Of a stretch of 64,000 nt of DNA, positions 55,660 to 63,508 are shown in pieces. Source of the stretch: CAZBDU01 sp964490725 (GTDB lineage: Bacteria; Spirochaetota; Spirochaetia; SZUA-6; DRHE01); the NCBI GenBank assembly GCA_964490725.1, contig CAZBDU010000003.1:1-64000 (forward strand), in the 5' to 3' direction. Position numbers and translations under genes: made by a program. Within the stretch, counting starts at the first letter, position 1. Each line of letters starts with the position of its first letter. The notes beneath the pieces are model-generated. The model did no database searches. It saw nothing but the letters and a program-made list of their open reading frames with translations, and was not told the DNA's origin.

Positions 55660-56682
55660 ATGTGCGCCGATGGTCTTCGCCAGGCTCTGCACAACGTTCC
55701 CGGGCTGGAGGTCCTTTCCCTCGCGAGGGAGCCGCGCGGGGAGTCGCGCCTGGATGCGTTGGTGGAAGTCCGCATCGCCAGGGCTCGGCTGCGGCTGGCG
55801 ATCGAATGGAAGAACAGCCTTGATTCTCGATTCCTGGATCGCGCCGTCGAGCAGCTGAAGAGCAGGACCAAGGGCGCCGTCCCGATGCTCGCCGCTCCAT
55901 ACGTGTCGCCGGGCATTCGCCGTTCTCTCGAGCGCCAGGGCGTCGGGTGGCTCGACTCCTTTGGAAATATGCATGTCCAGTCTGCAGCGCGGCTCGTTCA
56001 CATCGAGCGTCCAATTCCCCGGGGGGCTGTCCCTCGCCCTCCCGGGCGACGCTTCGGACCTTCAGCGAGTCGAGTGGCGCAGGCGTTGCTGGAGGAGCCG
56101 ACTCACGTCTTCCACCTGGAGGACCTGGGCCGGAAGGCCTTGATCACCTCTTCCGCCACGGTCTCTCGCGCGTTGACCAGGTTCACGAGGGAAGGTTTGG
56201 TCGATAAGACGCGAGCCGGTTGGCGGGTCCCTGACGCCACTCGCCTGCTGGACATGTGGCTTGAGGCGAGGCTGCGAGCTCGGGGACCTTTAATGGCCGG
56301 GTTCTTTGCCACCGAACCGAAGTCAGCTCTCCTGGGACAGATTGCCAGGCGGTCTGCCGCCGGTGGAGTTGCGCTGTTCCTGACCGGCACGGCTGCCGCC
56401 GAAGCACTTGTTCCACTGCTGCCCGCACACACCGTCGATGTGTACATCTTCCCCCCCGTAGCCGTCTCACAGGTTGGCGAGATCGAGATGGGCTGGGTGC
56501 CCAGTGAAAAGCAGCCCGTCATCCGGATGTTGCTACCGTCGGACGACGGGCCGATGGTGGGAGCGGCCCGGCACGCCGGGCTGCCGATGGTGGGTCGTGC
56601 CCAGCTCCTCCTTGATCTGATGCGCGAGGGTGGGCGTGCGCGGCAGGTCGTGGATGCTCTCCGTGAGAAGTGGGCGCTGTGA
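55660..56682 (+). CDS. AbiEi-like antitoxin/regulator with a restriction-endonuclease-like N-terminal domain
   Basis: The 340-residue protein combines an N-terminal PD-(D/E)xK-like segment (Asp32, then IEWKN with Glu49 and Lys51), the motif YVSPGIRRSLERQGVGWLDS and FGNMHV, a winged helix (about 150-200; SSATVSRALTRFTREGLVDK) and a C-terminal domain. It resembles type IV AbiEi antitoxin-family proteins. The start at 55660 (MCADGLRQALHNV) is preferred because the promoter is placed for a leaderless mRNA; an ATG at 55630 lies inside the palindrome. It overlaps the nucleotidyltransferase gene by a single base (TGATG). Lower G+C and looser codon choice than neighbours suggest transfer. Confidence 0.75.
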   Translation: MCADGLRQALHNVPGLEVLSLAREPRGESRLDALVEVRIARARLRLAIEWKNSLDSRFLDRAVEQLKSRTKGAVPMLAAPYVSPGIRRSLERQGVGWLDSFGNMHVQSAARLVHIERPIPRGAVPRPPGRRFGPSASRVAQALLEEPTHVFHLEDLGRKALITSSATVSRALTRFTREGLVDKTRAGWRVPDATRLLDMWLEARLRARGPLMAGFFATEPKSALLGQIARRSAAGGVALFLTGTAAAEALVPLLPAHTVDVYIFPPVAVSQVGEIEMGWVPSEKQPVIRMLLPSDDGPMVGAARHAGLPMVGRAQLLLDLMREGGRARQVVDALREKWAL

Positions 56683-57332
56683 TGCTGGAGCTCGCGCTGG
56701 GCAGCGGCAGCGAGGCCGACCGGGCGGGGTTCGCGTCTCTTCGTGTCGCGGTCGATGTCGTCAGGGGCATGCCGGTCGAAGCCTGGCGCATCCTGGGCGG
56801 ATGGATGGTGCGCGCCTGGGTGGAGGGAGCCGGGCAGCCAGCGGTGGGCCGCCCGACGGTCGATGTGGATCTCGGACTCTTGCCACCCCGAGCCCCGCCG
56901 CTGGCAAGGCGTATCCCGTCGCGTCTGGCCGCGGCAGGACTCAAGCCTGGGAAGGAGCCATTCCGCTTCGTGGGCCCAGGCGGGGTTCTTCTCGACCTGT
57001 TGGTTCCGCCTGGAGCAAGCCGCCGTGTCCCTCCGCGTCTCGCGAATCAGGAGGTGTTCGAGGCGCCTGGAGCTCGTTTCGCTTTCGAGCTGTCTCCCGA
57101 ACCGGTGAAGGCAACGCTGGACCGTGGTACAGAGCTCACATTCCAGACGGCGCGCCTCGCCGCGGCGCTGGTTCTTAAGCTCGCTATCCTCGCCGCCCAT
57201 CGCCCTCGCTATCTCGATGACGCTCGAGACGTGGCCTCTCTTCAGGAGATAGGAGCTCGTGGCGCGCTCACGGCGGTCGCGGACGCCAGGGCGCTGCTCC
57301 GGCAGCTTGGGACCGGCGCCCGCGGGAGCTGA
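56682..57332 (+). CDS. AbiEii-like nucleotidyltransferase
   Basis: The 216-residue protein has the MNT-type motif: ILGGWMVRAWVEG followed by GRPTVDVDLGLLP, the G-G and DxD pair of nucleotidyltransferases. In AbiE-type systems such proteins are the toxin that modifies an RNA or protein with nucleotides. It is coupled to the AbiEi-like gene by a one-base overlap. Same atypical composition. No phage or transposase genes border the pair. Confidence 0.72.
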   Translation: MLELALGSGSEADRAGFASLRVAVDVVRGMPVEAWRILGGWMVRAWVEGAGQPAVGRPTVDVDLGLLPPRAPPLARRIPSRLAAAGLKPGKEPFRFVGPGGVLLDLLVPPGASRRVPPRLANQEVFEAPGARFAFELSPEPVKATLDRGTELTFQTARLAAALVLKLAILAAHRPRYLDDARDVASLQEIGARGALTAVADARALLRQLGTGARGS

Positions 57333-57388
57333 TCTCCTCGCTGTGTCTCTTGCGGGGCACGCGGGGCGGGGCCCGGGCTCAAACCTGC

Positions 57389-57432
57389 CTTCCCGGGGCG
57401 GGGGGGGGCGGGGGGGCGGGGGGTTTGGGGGT
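57389..57432. other. G-homopolymer tract
   Basis: Runs of seven to nine G broken by single C (CGGGGCGGGGGGGGGCGGGG pattern) occupy the spacer before pta, similar to the G/C tracts around the N gap at 6674. Could form a G-quadruplex on the plus strand, or be poorly resolved sequence. Confidence 0.6.
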
Positions 57433-57532
57433 TCCCCGCCTGAGGGTGGGAAACCACGCCGATCCCGTAGTACCTTATCCTAAAGACACACCCGCCTCGG
57501 CGGTGCGGGAATCGCGCGCAAGGACTGAAGCG

Positions 57533-59686
57533 ATGGACGGGAGAGAGAAGACGATCTTTATTGCCGCCACGGAGAAGCGCAGCGGCAAGAGCCTGGTGAC
57601 CATCGGGCTGATCCGCGCTCTCCAGGGTATCATCCCCAACGTGGGCTACATGAAGCCCATCGGGCAGCGCTACGCCGACGGGCACACCATCGACGAGGAC
57701 GCCGCTCTCATCCAGTCGGTGTTCGATCTTCCCGACCGGCTGTCCGACATCAACCCCGCTCCCATGGAGGAGGCCCAGGGGGACAAGGACAAGCTGTTCG
57801 AGAAGATCTTCTCCGCCTACGGCCGCCTGAAGGCGGACAAGGACGTGGTGGTGATCGAGGGCACGGACTACACCAGCGCCCTGTCGGCGTTGGAGTTCGA
57901 CATCAACGCGGAGCTTGCCAACAACCTGGTGGCGCCGGTGCTGCTGGTGGCCAACGGGGCGGGCAAGAGCGCGGAGGAGATCGTGCAGAGCGCGGCGGAG
58001 GTCACCGGCTCCTTCAGAGACGCCGGCTGCGAGTTCCTGGGGGTGATCGTCAACCGCTTTTCCCCGGGGCAGGAGGAGGGGGACCCCGGGCGCCTGCAAC
58101 GGCTGCTTTCGCAGCGGCAGGTGCCCTTCTTCGGGGCGATCCCCCCCAACGCCACCCTGGCGGGCCCGCGGCTGCGGGAGGTGGCCGCACGCCTGGCAGC
58201 CAGCATCGTCTACAAGGGCGACGACATGTCCAAGGTGGTTACTGACGTCAAGGTGCTGGCGATGAGCCCGGAGAACGCCCTGGACTACATCAAGGACAGG
58301 GATGGCTACCTGCTGATCACGCCGGGGGACCGGACCGACAACATCCTGGTGGCGATGGACGCCCAGCGCTCCACCACCTACCCCAAGTATGCGGGGCTGG
58401 TGCTTACCGGAGGCCTGATCCCGGGAAAAAACGTGCGCAGCCTCTTCAAGGGAATGAGCGACTCGGACCTTACAATCCTCTCGGTGCCGGATGATACCTA
58501 CAACACCGCGGTGAAGGTGAACCAGCTCTCCGGAGAGGTCACCGTGGAGGACCGGGAGAAGATCGAGCTCACCACGCAGATGGTGGACCGCCACGTGGAC
58601 ATCAGGCGCATCTACGAGGCGCTGGGCTCCGTGGAGACGGACATCGTCACGCCGCGAATGTTCCAATACCGGCTCCTGCAGATGGCGAAAGCCGACCGGC
58701 GCCACATCGTGCTCCCGGAAGGCACGGAGCCGCGCATCGTTGCCGCGGCCGCGGAGATCCTGGAGAGGGACATCTGCGAGCTGACCATGCTGGGGGACGT
58801 CGAGCGGATGCGCGAGACGGCCCGCAGCGCCGGAGTGGACATCGGGGGGGCTCACCTGGCGGATCCCCGGGATCAGGACGAGGTGCGGGAGCGCTACGCC
58901 GATACCCTCTATGAGCTGCGCAAGCACAAGAGCGTCACCCGGGATATTGCCCGGGACCTGATGGTGGACCCGGTCTACTTCGCCACGATGATGGTGTACA
59001 TGGGGGACGCCGACGGTTTCGTATCCGGGGCAACCCACTCCACGGCGGACACCCTGGGGCCGGTGCTGCGGGTGCTGAAGACGGCCCCCGGGGTGTCGCT
59101 GGCCTCCAGCATCTTCTTCATGTGCATGCCCAAGGAGGTGCTGGTGTACGGGGACTGCGCCCTGGTGGAGAACCCCAACGCGGAGCAGCTGGCGGAGATC
59201 GCCATCACCAGCGCCGACACGGCGCGGGCCTTCGGCATCAACCCCTACGTGGCCATACTCTCCTATTCCACAGGAAAGTCCGGCAAGGGGAGGGACGTGG
59301 ACAAGGTGCGGGAGGCCGCCCTGATCGCCAGAAACAGGCGGCCGGACCTGCCCATCGAGGGGCCCATCCAGTACGATGCGGCGGTGTCGGAGGATGTGGC
59401 CAGGGTGAAGATCAAGGACAGCGCGGTGGCCGGCAAGGCCACGGTGTACATATTCCCGGATCTGGATGCGGGCAACACCGCCTACAAGGCGGTGCAGCGT
59501 TCCGCCAACGTGCCTGCCATCGGCCCGGTGATGCAGGGTTTGAGAAAACCGGCCAATGACCTGAGCCGCGGCGCCACGGTGGTGGACATCGTTTACACCA
59601 TCGCCATCACCGCCGTCCAGGCCCAGCGAGCGGGGGCGGGAGAGAGCCGTGAGCGGGAACCAGAGCCTTCCGAAATCCTTCGCTGA
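57533..59686 (+). CDS. pta: Phosphate acetyltransferase (long form)
   Basis: Interconverts acetyl-CoA and acetyl phosphate. The 717 residues comprise an N-terminal P-loop-like dethiobiotin-synthase domain (IFIAATEKRSGKSLVTIGLI), a DRTGG domain (MSPENALDYIKDRDGYLLIT), and the C-terminal catalytic domain (RHIVLPEGTEPRIVAAAAEI, GDADGFVSGATHSTADTLGP, NPYVAILSYSTGKSGKGRDV). ATG at 57533 begins just before the first conserved strand. It could process acetyl-CoA from the BMC pathway or from Kbl. No ackA is adjacent. Confidence 0.95.
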   Translation: MDGREKTIFIAATEKRSGKSLVTIGLIRALQGIIPNVGYMKPIGQRYADGHTIDEDAALIQSVFDLPDRLSDINPAPMEEAQGDKDKLFEKIFSAYGRLKADKDVVVIEGTDYTSALSALEFDINAELANNLVAPVLLVANGAGKSAEEIVQSAAEVTGSFRDAGCEFLGVIVNRFSPGQEEGDPGRLQRLLSQRQVPFFGAIPPNATLAGPRLREVAARLAASIVYKGDDMSKVVTDVKVLAMSPENALDYIKDRDGYLLITPGDRTDNILVAMDAQRSTTYPKYAGLVLTGGLIPGKNVRSLFKGMSDSDLTILSVPDDTYNTAVKVNQLSGEVTVEDREKIELTTQMVDRHVDIRRIYEALGSVETDIVTPRMFQYRLLQMAKADRRHIVLPEGTEPRIVAAAAEILERDICELTMLGDVERMRETARSAGVDIGGAHLADPRDQDEVRERYADTLYELRKHKSVTRDIARDLMVDPVYFATMMVYMGDADGFVSGATHSTADTLGPVLRVLKTAPGVSLASSIFFMCMPKEVLVYGDCALVENPNAEQLAEIAITSADTARAFGINPYVAILSYSTGKSGKGRDVDKVREAALIARNRRPDLPIEGPIQYDAAVSEDVARVKIKDSAVAGKATVYIFPDLDAGNTAYKAVQRSANVPAIGPVMQGLRKPANDLSRGATVVDIVYTIAITAVQAQRAGAGESREREPEPSEILR

Positions 59687-59981
59687 GCTGATCCGGACCT
59701 CCGACAGGCCGGTGCTGGTGGACTTCTGGGCCGAGTGGTGCGGCCCCTGCCGTATGGTGAGCCCCGCGGTGGAGCGGCTGGCCCGGGAGTACTCCGGGCG
59801 CCTGCTCACTGTGAAGGTGAACGTCGACGAGAAGCAGGCCCTGGCCAACAGCTACCAGGTACAGGCCATCCCCACCATCATGATGTTCTTCACGGGGCAG
59901 CCGGTGATGCGCCTGCAGGGAGCGCAGCCCTACCAGGCCATCCGGCGGGCGATCGAAGCCCACTGGCCGCAAGGGGCCTAG
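59649..59981 (+). CDS. trx: Thioredoxin
   Basis: A 110-residue thioredoxin-fold protein with the classic WCGPC active site (DFWAEWCGPCRMVSPAVERL) and the cis-proline AIPTIMMFF. Reduces disulfides in the cytoplasm. GTG at 59649 lies 38 bases inside the pta 3' end; GAGAG precedes it. The last codons RRAIEAHW are normal for the family. Confidence 0.92.
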   Translation: MSGNQSLPKSFAELIRTSDRPVLVDFWAEWCGPCRMVSPAVERLAREYSGRLLTVKVNVDEKQALANSYQVQAIPTIMMFFTGQPVMRLQGAQPYQAIRRAIEAHWPQGA

Positions 59982-60001
59982 CGGATGGGGCAGGTACGGG
60001 C

Positions 60002-61018
60002 ATGCCGCGGCTGAGGGCCGCCGTTGCCGCCGGAGTGGTGCTGGTGGCCGCCGGGCTGTCGGCCTTTGCGCTCTCCGGGCTGGTGAGGCGGGGGGAGCGC
60101 GAAGGGGAGCTCAGAAAGCGCCGCGCCCGGGTCGTGGCGGAGTACCGCGAGGTGCTGCTGCGCCATCCCGACGTGAACCTGAGCCAGGAGCGGGGCAGCC
60201 TGGAGCGCTACCTGGGCCGCGGGGAACGCCGCCAGCTGCGGGACCTGGCCGCGCTGGAGGAGGAGCTTGACGGCCTGCGGCGGCGCCTGCTGATCACGAT
60301 CGTGGGAGACGCGCCGGAGGCGGCTACGCACTACAAGACCTTCACCCCCAACGGCTTCCGGCGGTTTTTCGACTCCCTGGAGCTGCCCGGGGTGACCGTT
60401 CTTTCTGCCCCGCCGGTAATCACCGGGGATGCAGCGGCGGACGGGCGCGTCCGCGAGCTGGCGGAAGCCCGGGGGTACCGGCTGCGGCCGGTGGCGGAGG
60501 AAGGCGGCCTTACCGGGGAAGGGCGCCTGCAGCTGCAGCGGGAGGCGTGGGACGCCTGGCAGCGGTTGACCGAAGCGGCCGCGGCGGAGGGGATCCGCCT
60601 GGGGATGGTGTCAGGCTTCCGCTCGGTGGAGCGGCAGCGCGCCATCTTCCTGGGATACCTGCGGGAGGAAGGCCTGCGGGAGCGCGGGCGTTCCTTCACG
60701 GAGGCGGAGATCGCCTCCGGCGCCGCCGATGGGGCGATCGAGCGGGTGCTGAAGACCAGCTCGGTGCCCGGCTACTCCAAGCATCACACGGGCTACGCGC
60801 TGGACATCACGGACCTGGGCTCCGGCCTGTCCTTTGTCGAGTTCGGCCGGACCGCCGGCTACCGCTGGATTTCGGCGGACAACTACCTGAACGCCAAGCG
60901 CTGCGGCTTCATCCCCTCCTACCCGCAAGGGGCAAGCCGGGCCGGCCCGGACCCCGAGCCCTGGGAGCTGGTCTGGGTGGGAGAAGCGCATCTGCTGCGC
61001 GGCGAGGAGGGGCAGTAG
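60002..61018 (+). CDS. VanY-like D-alanyl-D-alanine carboxypeptidase
   Basis: A 338-residue protein with one N-terminal membrane segment (AAVAAGVVLVAAGLSAFALS) and a C-terminal zinc peptidase of the VanY/peptidase M15B group: GMVSGFRSVERQRAIFLGYL and SKHHTGYALDITDLG (SxHxxGxAxD), then YRWISADNY...GFIPSYP and EPWELVWVG. It trims terminal D-Ala from peptidoglycan stem peptides in the periplasm. The segment 35-150 between anchor and peptidase is unidentified. Follows the thioredoxin gene by 20 bases. Confidence 0.88.
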   Translation: MPRLRAAVAAGVVLVAAGLSAFALSGLVRRGEREGELRKRRARVVAEYREVLLRHPDVNLSQERGSLERYLGRGERRQLRDLAALEEELDGLRRRLLITIVGDAPEAATHYKTFTPNGFRRFFDSLELPGVTVLSAPPVITGDAAADGRVRELAEARGYRLRPVAEEGGLTGEGRLQLQREAWDAWQRLTEAAAAEGIRLGMVSGFRSVERQRAIFLGYLREEGLRERGRSFTEAEIASGAADGAIERVLKTSSVPGYSKHHTGYALDITDLGSGLSFVEFGRTAGYRWISADNYLNAKRCGFIPSYPQGASRAGPDPEPWELVWVGEAHLLRGEEGQ

Positions 61019-61055
61019 GGACAGGGGGCGGCGAGGAAGCGGCGGCCGGCGGCCT

Positions 61056-61370
61056 TCAGCGCTCGACGGCGATGTGAACGTCCCTGGGCAGCGCAAGGCC
61101 CGCCGCCACCTCGATGGCCTTCATGAACCCCGAGTACAGCGGACAGGTCACGTGGGGCAGATGCGGGGACAGCACCCTGTACACCGTGGTCTCCTGGGGC
61201 TTCTTGAACAGCTCGGAAAACGCCTCCACCTCGGCCAGCTCCTCCTTGGCCTTCCCCACGTGCGGGCAGGTGGAGGTGTAGGAGAGGCGAACCTTCTGGC
61301 CATCCTCCGAGGAAGCGTCGATCTGGGTCGTGAACCCGCAGACGCCGGAATCGACGGTCACCTTTGCCAT
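61056..61370 (-). CDS. DUF6951-family small cysteine protein
   Basis: A 104-residue protein with MAKVTVDSGVCGFTTQIDAS, TSTCPHVGKAKEELAEV, and HVTCPLYSGFMKAIEVAAGL. The VCGFTT and CPHV motifs with conserved Cys are those I associate with DUF6951, seen near corrinoid methyltransferases and metal enzymes. Function unknown. It is divergent from the isomerase-like gene at 61542. GGAG precedes the start. Confidence 0.7.
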   Translation of the reverse strand: MAKVTVDSGVCGFTTQIDASSEDGQKVRLSYTSTCPHVGKAKEELAEVEAFSELFKKPQETTVYRVLSPHLPHVTCPLYSGFMKAIEVAAGLALPRDVHIAVER

Positions 61371-61541
61371 GGGCGGCTCCTTTCTGCAGGCCCACCATAC
61401 ACCGTATCCCGATCGATGTCTATATAGAATTTGTACTATATGGGGCTCCGTGGTGGGGCGGCGGCTCCGCGGCAGGCTGCGGCTCCTTCGCCGGTTGCGC
61501 CTCCCGCCGGATGACGGTACTATCGGCTGCGGAGGGAGCGC
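61371..61541. promoter_or_regulatory. AT-rich divergent regulatory region
   Basis: The segment 61413-61445 (GTCTATATAGAATTTGTACT core) is conspicuously AT-rich within a GC-rich genome and lies between the divergent DUF6951 and isomerase-like genes. TATATA and TTGTAC elements on both strands could serve either side; no confident pair of hexamers was found. Confidence 0.35.
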
Positions 61542-62906
61542 ATGAGTGACACGAGCGGGCTGAAAGCGGGCTACGTGGCCTTCGGCACCCAATTCTACAA
61601 GCCGGAGAACCTGGCCAAGATCAGCGCCCGGGCGGAGAAGCAGCTCGAGGAGGCGGGGCTCGAGCTGGTGAAGACCGCGCCGGTCACCGGCGAGGGGGCC
61701 GAGCCGCAGCGGGCCATTCGGGAGCTGGCCGCCGGTGAGTGGGACTTCCTGATCGCCAACGTGGTCAACTGGATCGACGTGCGCGGGGTCACCCGGGTGC
61801 TGCTGGAGTTCCGCGACCGGCCGGTGGTGCTGTACAGCTTCGGCGGGTTCACCCAGGGGGATACCCTGATCTCTCCGGCTGCCGGCGCCGGCACCACGGC
61901 GCTGCGCTATCCGCTGGAGCGCTGGGGATTCAAGTTCAAGTACCTGTTCAACGCGCCGGACAGTCCCATGGACGTGCAGGGAATCGTGAGGTTCGGCCGC
62001 GCGGCCCAGGTGGCCAGGAGGCTGCGGCGGGCGCGGCTGGGGATGATCGGCTTCAACGACATGGGACTGTACACCACCGACTTCTCGGTGATGCGCCTCA
62101 GGGACAGGATCGGTCCGGAGGTGGAGAGCATGGATATGCTCCAGCTGGAGCGGGCCATGCAGAAGCTGTCCGACCGGGCGGTGAAGGAGGAGACCGCCAG
62201 GGCCACCGCCGGCTGGGAGTACCCCCTGGGCCGGCCCAGGGAGGAGGTGGTGGAGCGGGCCGTGCGCATCTACATGGCCACCCTGGAGCTGTGCCGGGAG
62301 AAGAGCTTCAGCGCCTTCTCCTACAAGTGCGTGGACGGGGTGGACCTGGCCCTGGACGTGGTGCACGCCGTGCCCGCCTCGCTGGTGGCCTCGGCGGGCT
62401 ACCCCTACGTGGACGAGAACGACATTGGCAACCTGGTGGCGGAGCTGATGCTGATGTGGCTGTCGGGACAGAGGCAGGTGATGTTCCTGGAGCACTACGA
62501 GCATCATCCGGAGTGGATCCTCCTGGGGGAGGACGGCTACTGCCCGAGCGACTACGTGGACGGAGCGGTGCAGATCAAGCCCGTGGAGACGGTGCTCCTG
62601 GGCGGGATCGTCCAGTGCTCGAAGCTGAGGCAGGGGCGCATGACCCTGGCCTGCCTGGCCGAGGAGGAGGACGGCTACCGGATGCACATCGTCACCGGGG
62701 AGGGCAGGCAGCCGCCTCAGTGGGTGGAGATGGGAGTGCCGCTGCCGCCGTGGCCAAGCGTGAAGCTCTACCCGGACGTGCCGGTGCGCCGGATCCTGGA
62801 CCACGTCCAGTCCCAGCACTTCGCCATGGTCTACGGGGACCACGTGGAAGAGCTGCTGAACCTCTGTGCCCTGCTGGGCATCAGGGCGGTGGTGGACGCG
62901 GTCTGA
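61542..62906 (+). CDS. L-fucose/L-arabinose isomerase-family protein
   Basis: A 454-residue protein of the fucose isomerase-like superfamily. N-terminal Rossmann-like half (AGYVAFGTQFYKPENLAKIS, PVVLYSFGGFTQGDTLISPA, RARLGMIGFNDMGLYTTDFS), then the catalytic half with SFSAFSYKCVDGVDLALD and YPYVDENDIGNLVAELMLMW, where the E-x-D pattern fits the Mn site of ketol isomerases. Could isomerise an aldose or a modified sugar. Methylglyoxal synthase and another member of the superfamily follow on the opposite strand. Confidence 0.78.
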   Translation: MSDTSGLKAGYVAFGTQFYKPENLAKISARAEKQLEEAGLELVKTAPVTGEGAEPQRAIRELAAGEWDFLIANVVNWIDVRGVTRVLLEFRDRPVVLYSFGGFTQGDTLISPAAGAGTTALRYPLERWGFKFKYLFNAPDSPMDVQGIVRFGRAAQVARRLRRARLGMIGFNDMGLYTTDFSVMRLRDRIGPEVESMDMLQLERAMQKLSDRAVKEETARATAGWEYPLGRPREEVVERAVRIYMATLELCREKSFSAFSYKCVDGVDLALDVVHAVPASLVASAGYPYVDENDIGNLVAELMLMWLSGQRQVMFLEHYEHHPEWILLGEDGYCPSDYVDGAVQIKPVETVLLGGIVQCSKLRQGRMTLACLAEEEDGYRMHIVTGEGRQPPQWVEMGVPLPPWPSVKLYPDVPVRRILDHVQSQHFAMVYGDHVEELLNLCALLGIRAVVDAV

Positions 62907-62945
62907 AGCCCCTGCGGCCGGCCGCATACCTCCTCTGCACCGCGC

Positions 62946-63416
62946 TCAGTCCTCCAGCACGCGGTTGGCGTACTCCTGGTAGTCCCTGCGCTCCGGACTG
63001 TACTCCATGCTCATCAGCACCGAGGAGATGAGGTAGTCCGCGGTGGCCCGGTTGCAGGCGATGGGCACGTTGTACAGCACCGCGATGCGCAGGAGCGCCT
63101 TCACGTCCACGTCGTGGGGAAGCGGCTGCATGGGATCCCAGAAGAAGATCACCATGTCCACCGCCCCGTCGGCGATCAGCGCTCCCAGCTGCTGGTCCCC
63201 TCCCAGGGGGCCGGACTTGAGCTTGCGCATGGGGTACTTGAAGGTCCGCATCCCCTCCAGCTTGCGGACCAGGGACTCCTCCACCAGCCTGCCTGTGGTG
63301 CCGGTGCAGATCAGCTGGTGCTCCACCAGGATGTTCCAGTTCCACTCCACCCATTCGATCAGGTCGTGCTTGCGATGGTCGTGGGCGACCAGGGCGATTC
63401 GCTTGACGATGTCCAT
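62946..63416 (-). CDS. mgsA: Methylglyoxal synthase
   Basis: Converts DHAP to methylglyoxal and phosphate, relieving sugar-phosphate stress. The 156-residue protein has IALVAHDHRKHDLIEWVEWN, GTTGRLVE, the catalytic Asp in SGPLGGDQQLGALIADGAVD, and the His region PLPHDVDVKALLRIAVLYNV with PIACNRATADYLI. ATG at 63416 follows AAGGAGGGG. It lies between two isomerase-like genes, consistent with DHAP overflow from a deoxy-sugar pathway. Confidence 0.95.
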   Translation of the reverse strand: MDIVKRIALVAHDHRKHDLIEWVEWNWNILVEHQLICTGTTGRLVEESLVRKLEGMRTFKYPMRKLKSGPLGGDQQLGALIADGAVDMVIFFWDPMQPLPHDVDVKALLRIAVLYNVPIACNRATADYLISSVLMSMEYSPERRDYQEYANRVLED

Positions 63417-63508
63417 GTACGCGCCCCTCCTTCCGTATCGGACAGGATTGAAGGTAGGATGCGCTCCATTACGGCAACCTGTCGGGAACGTTACAGTTTT
63501 GTCAGCTT

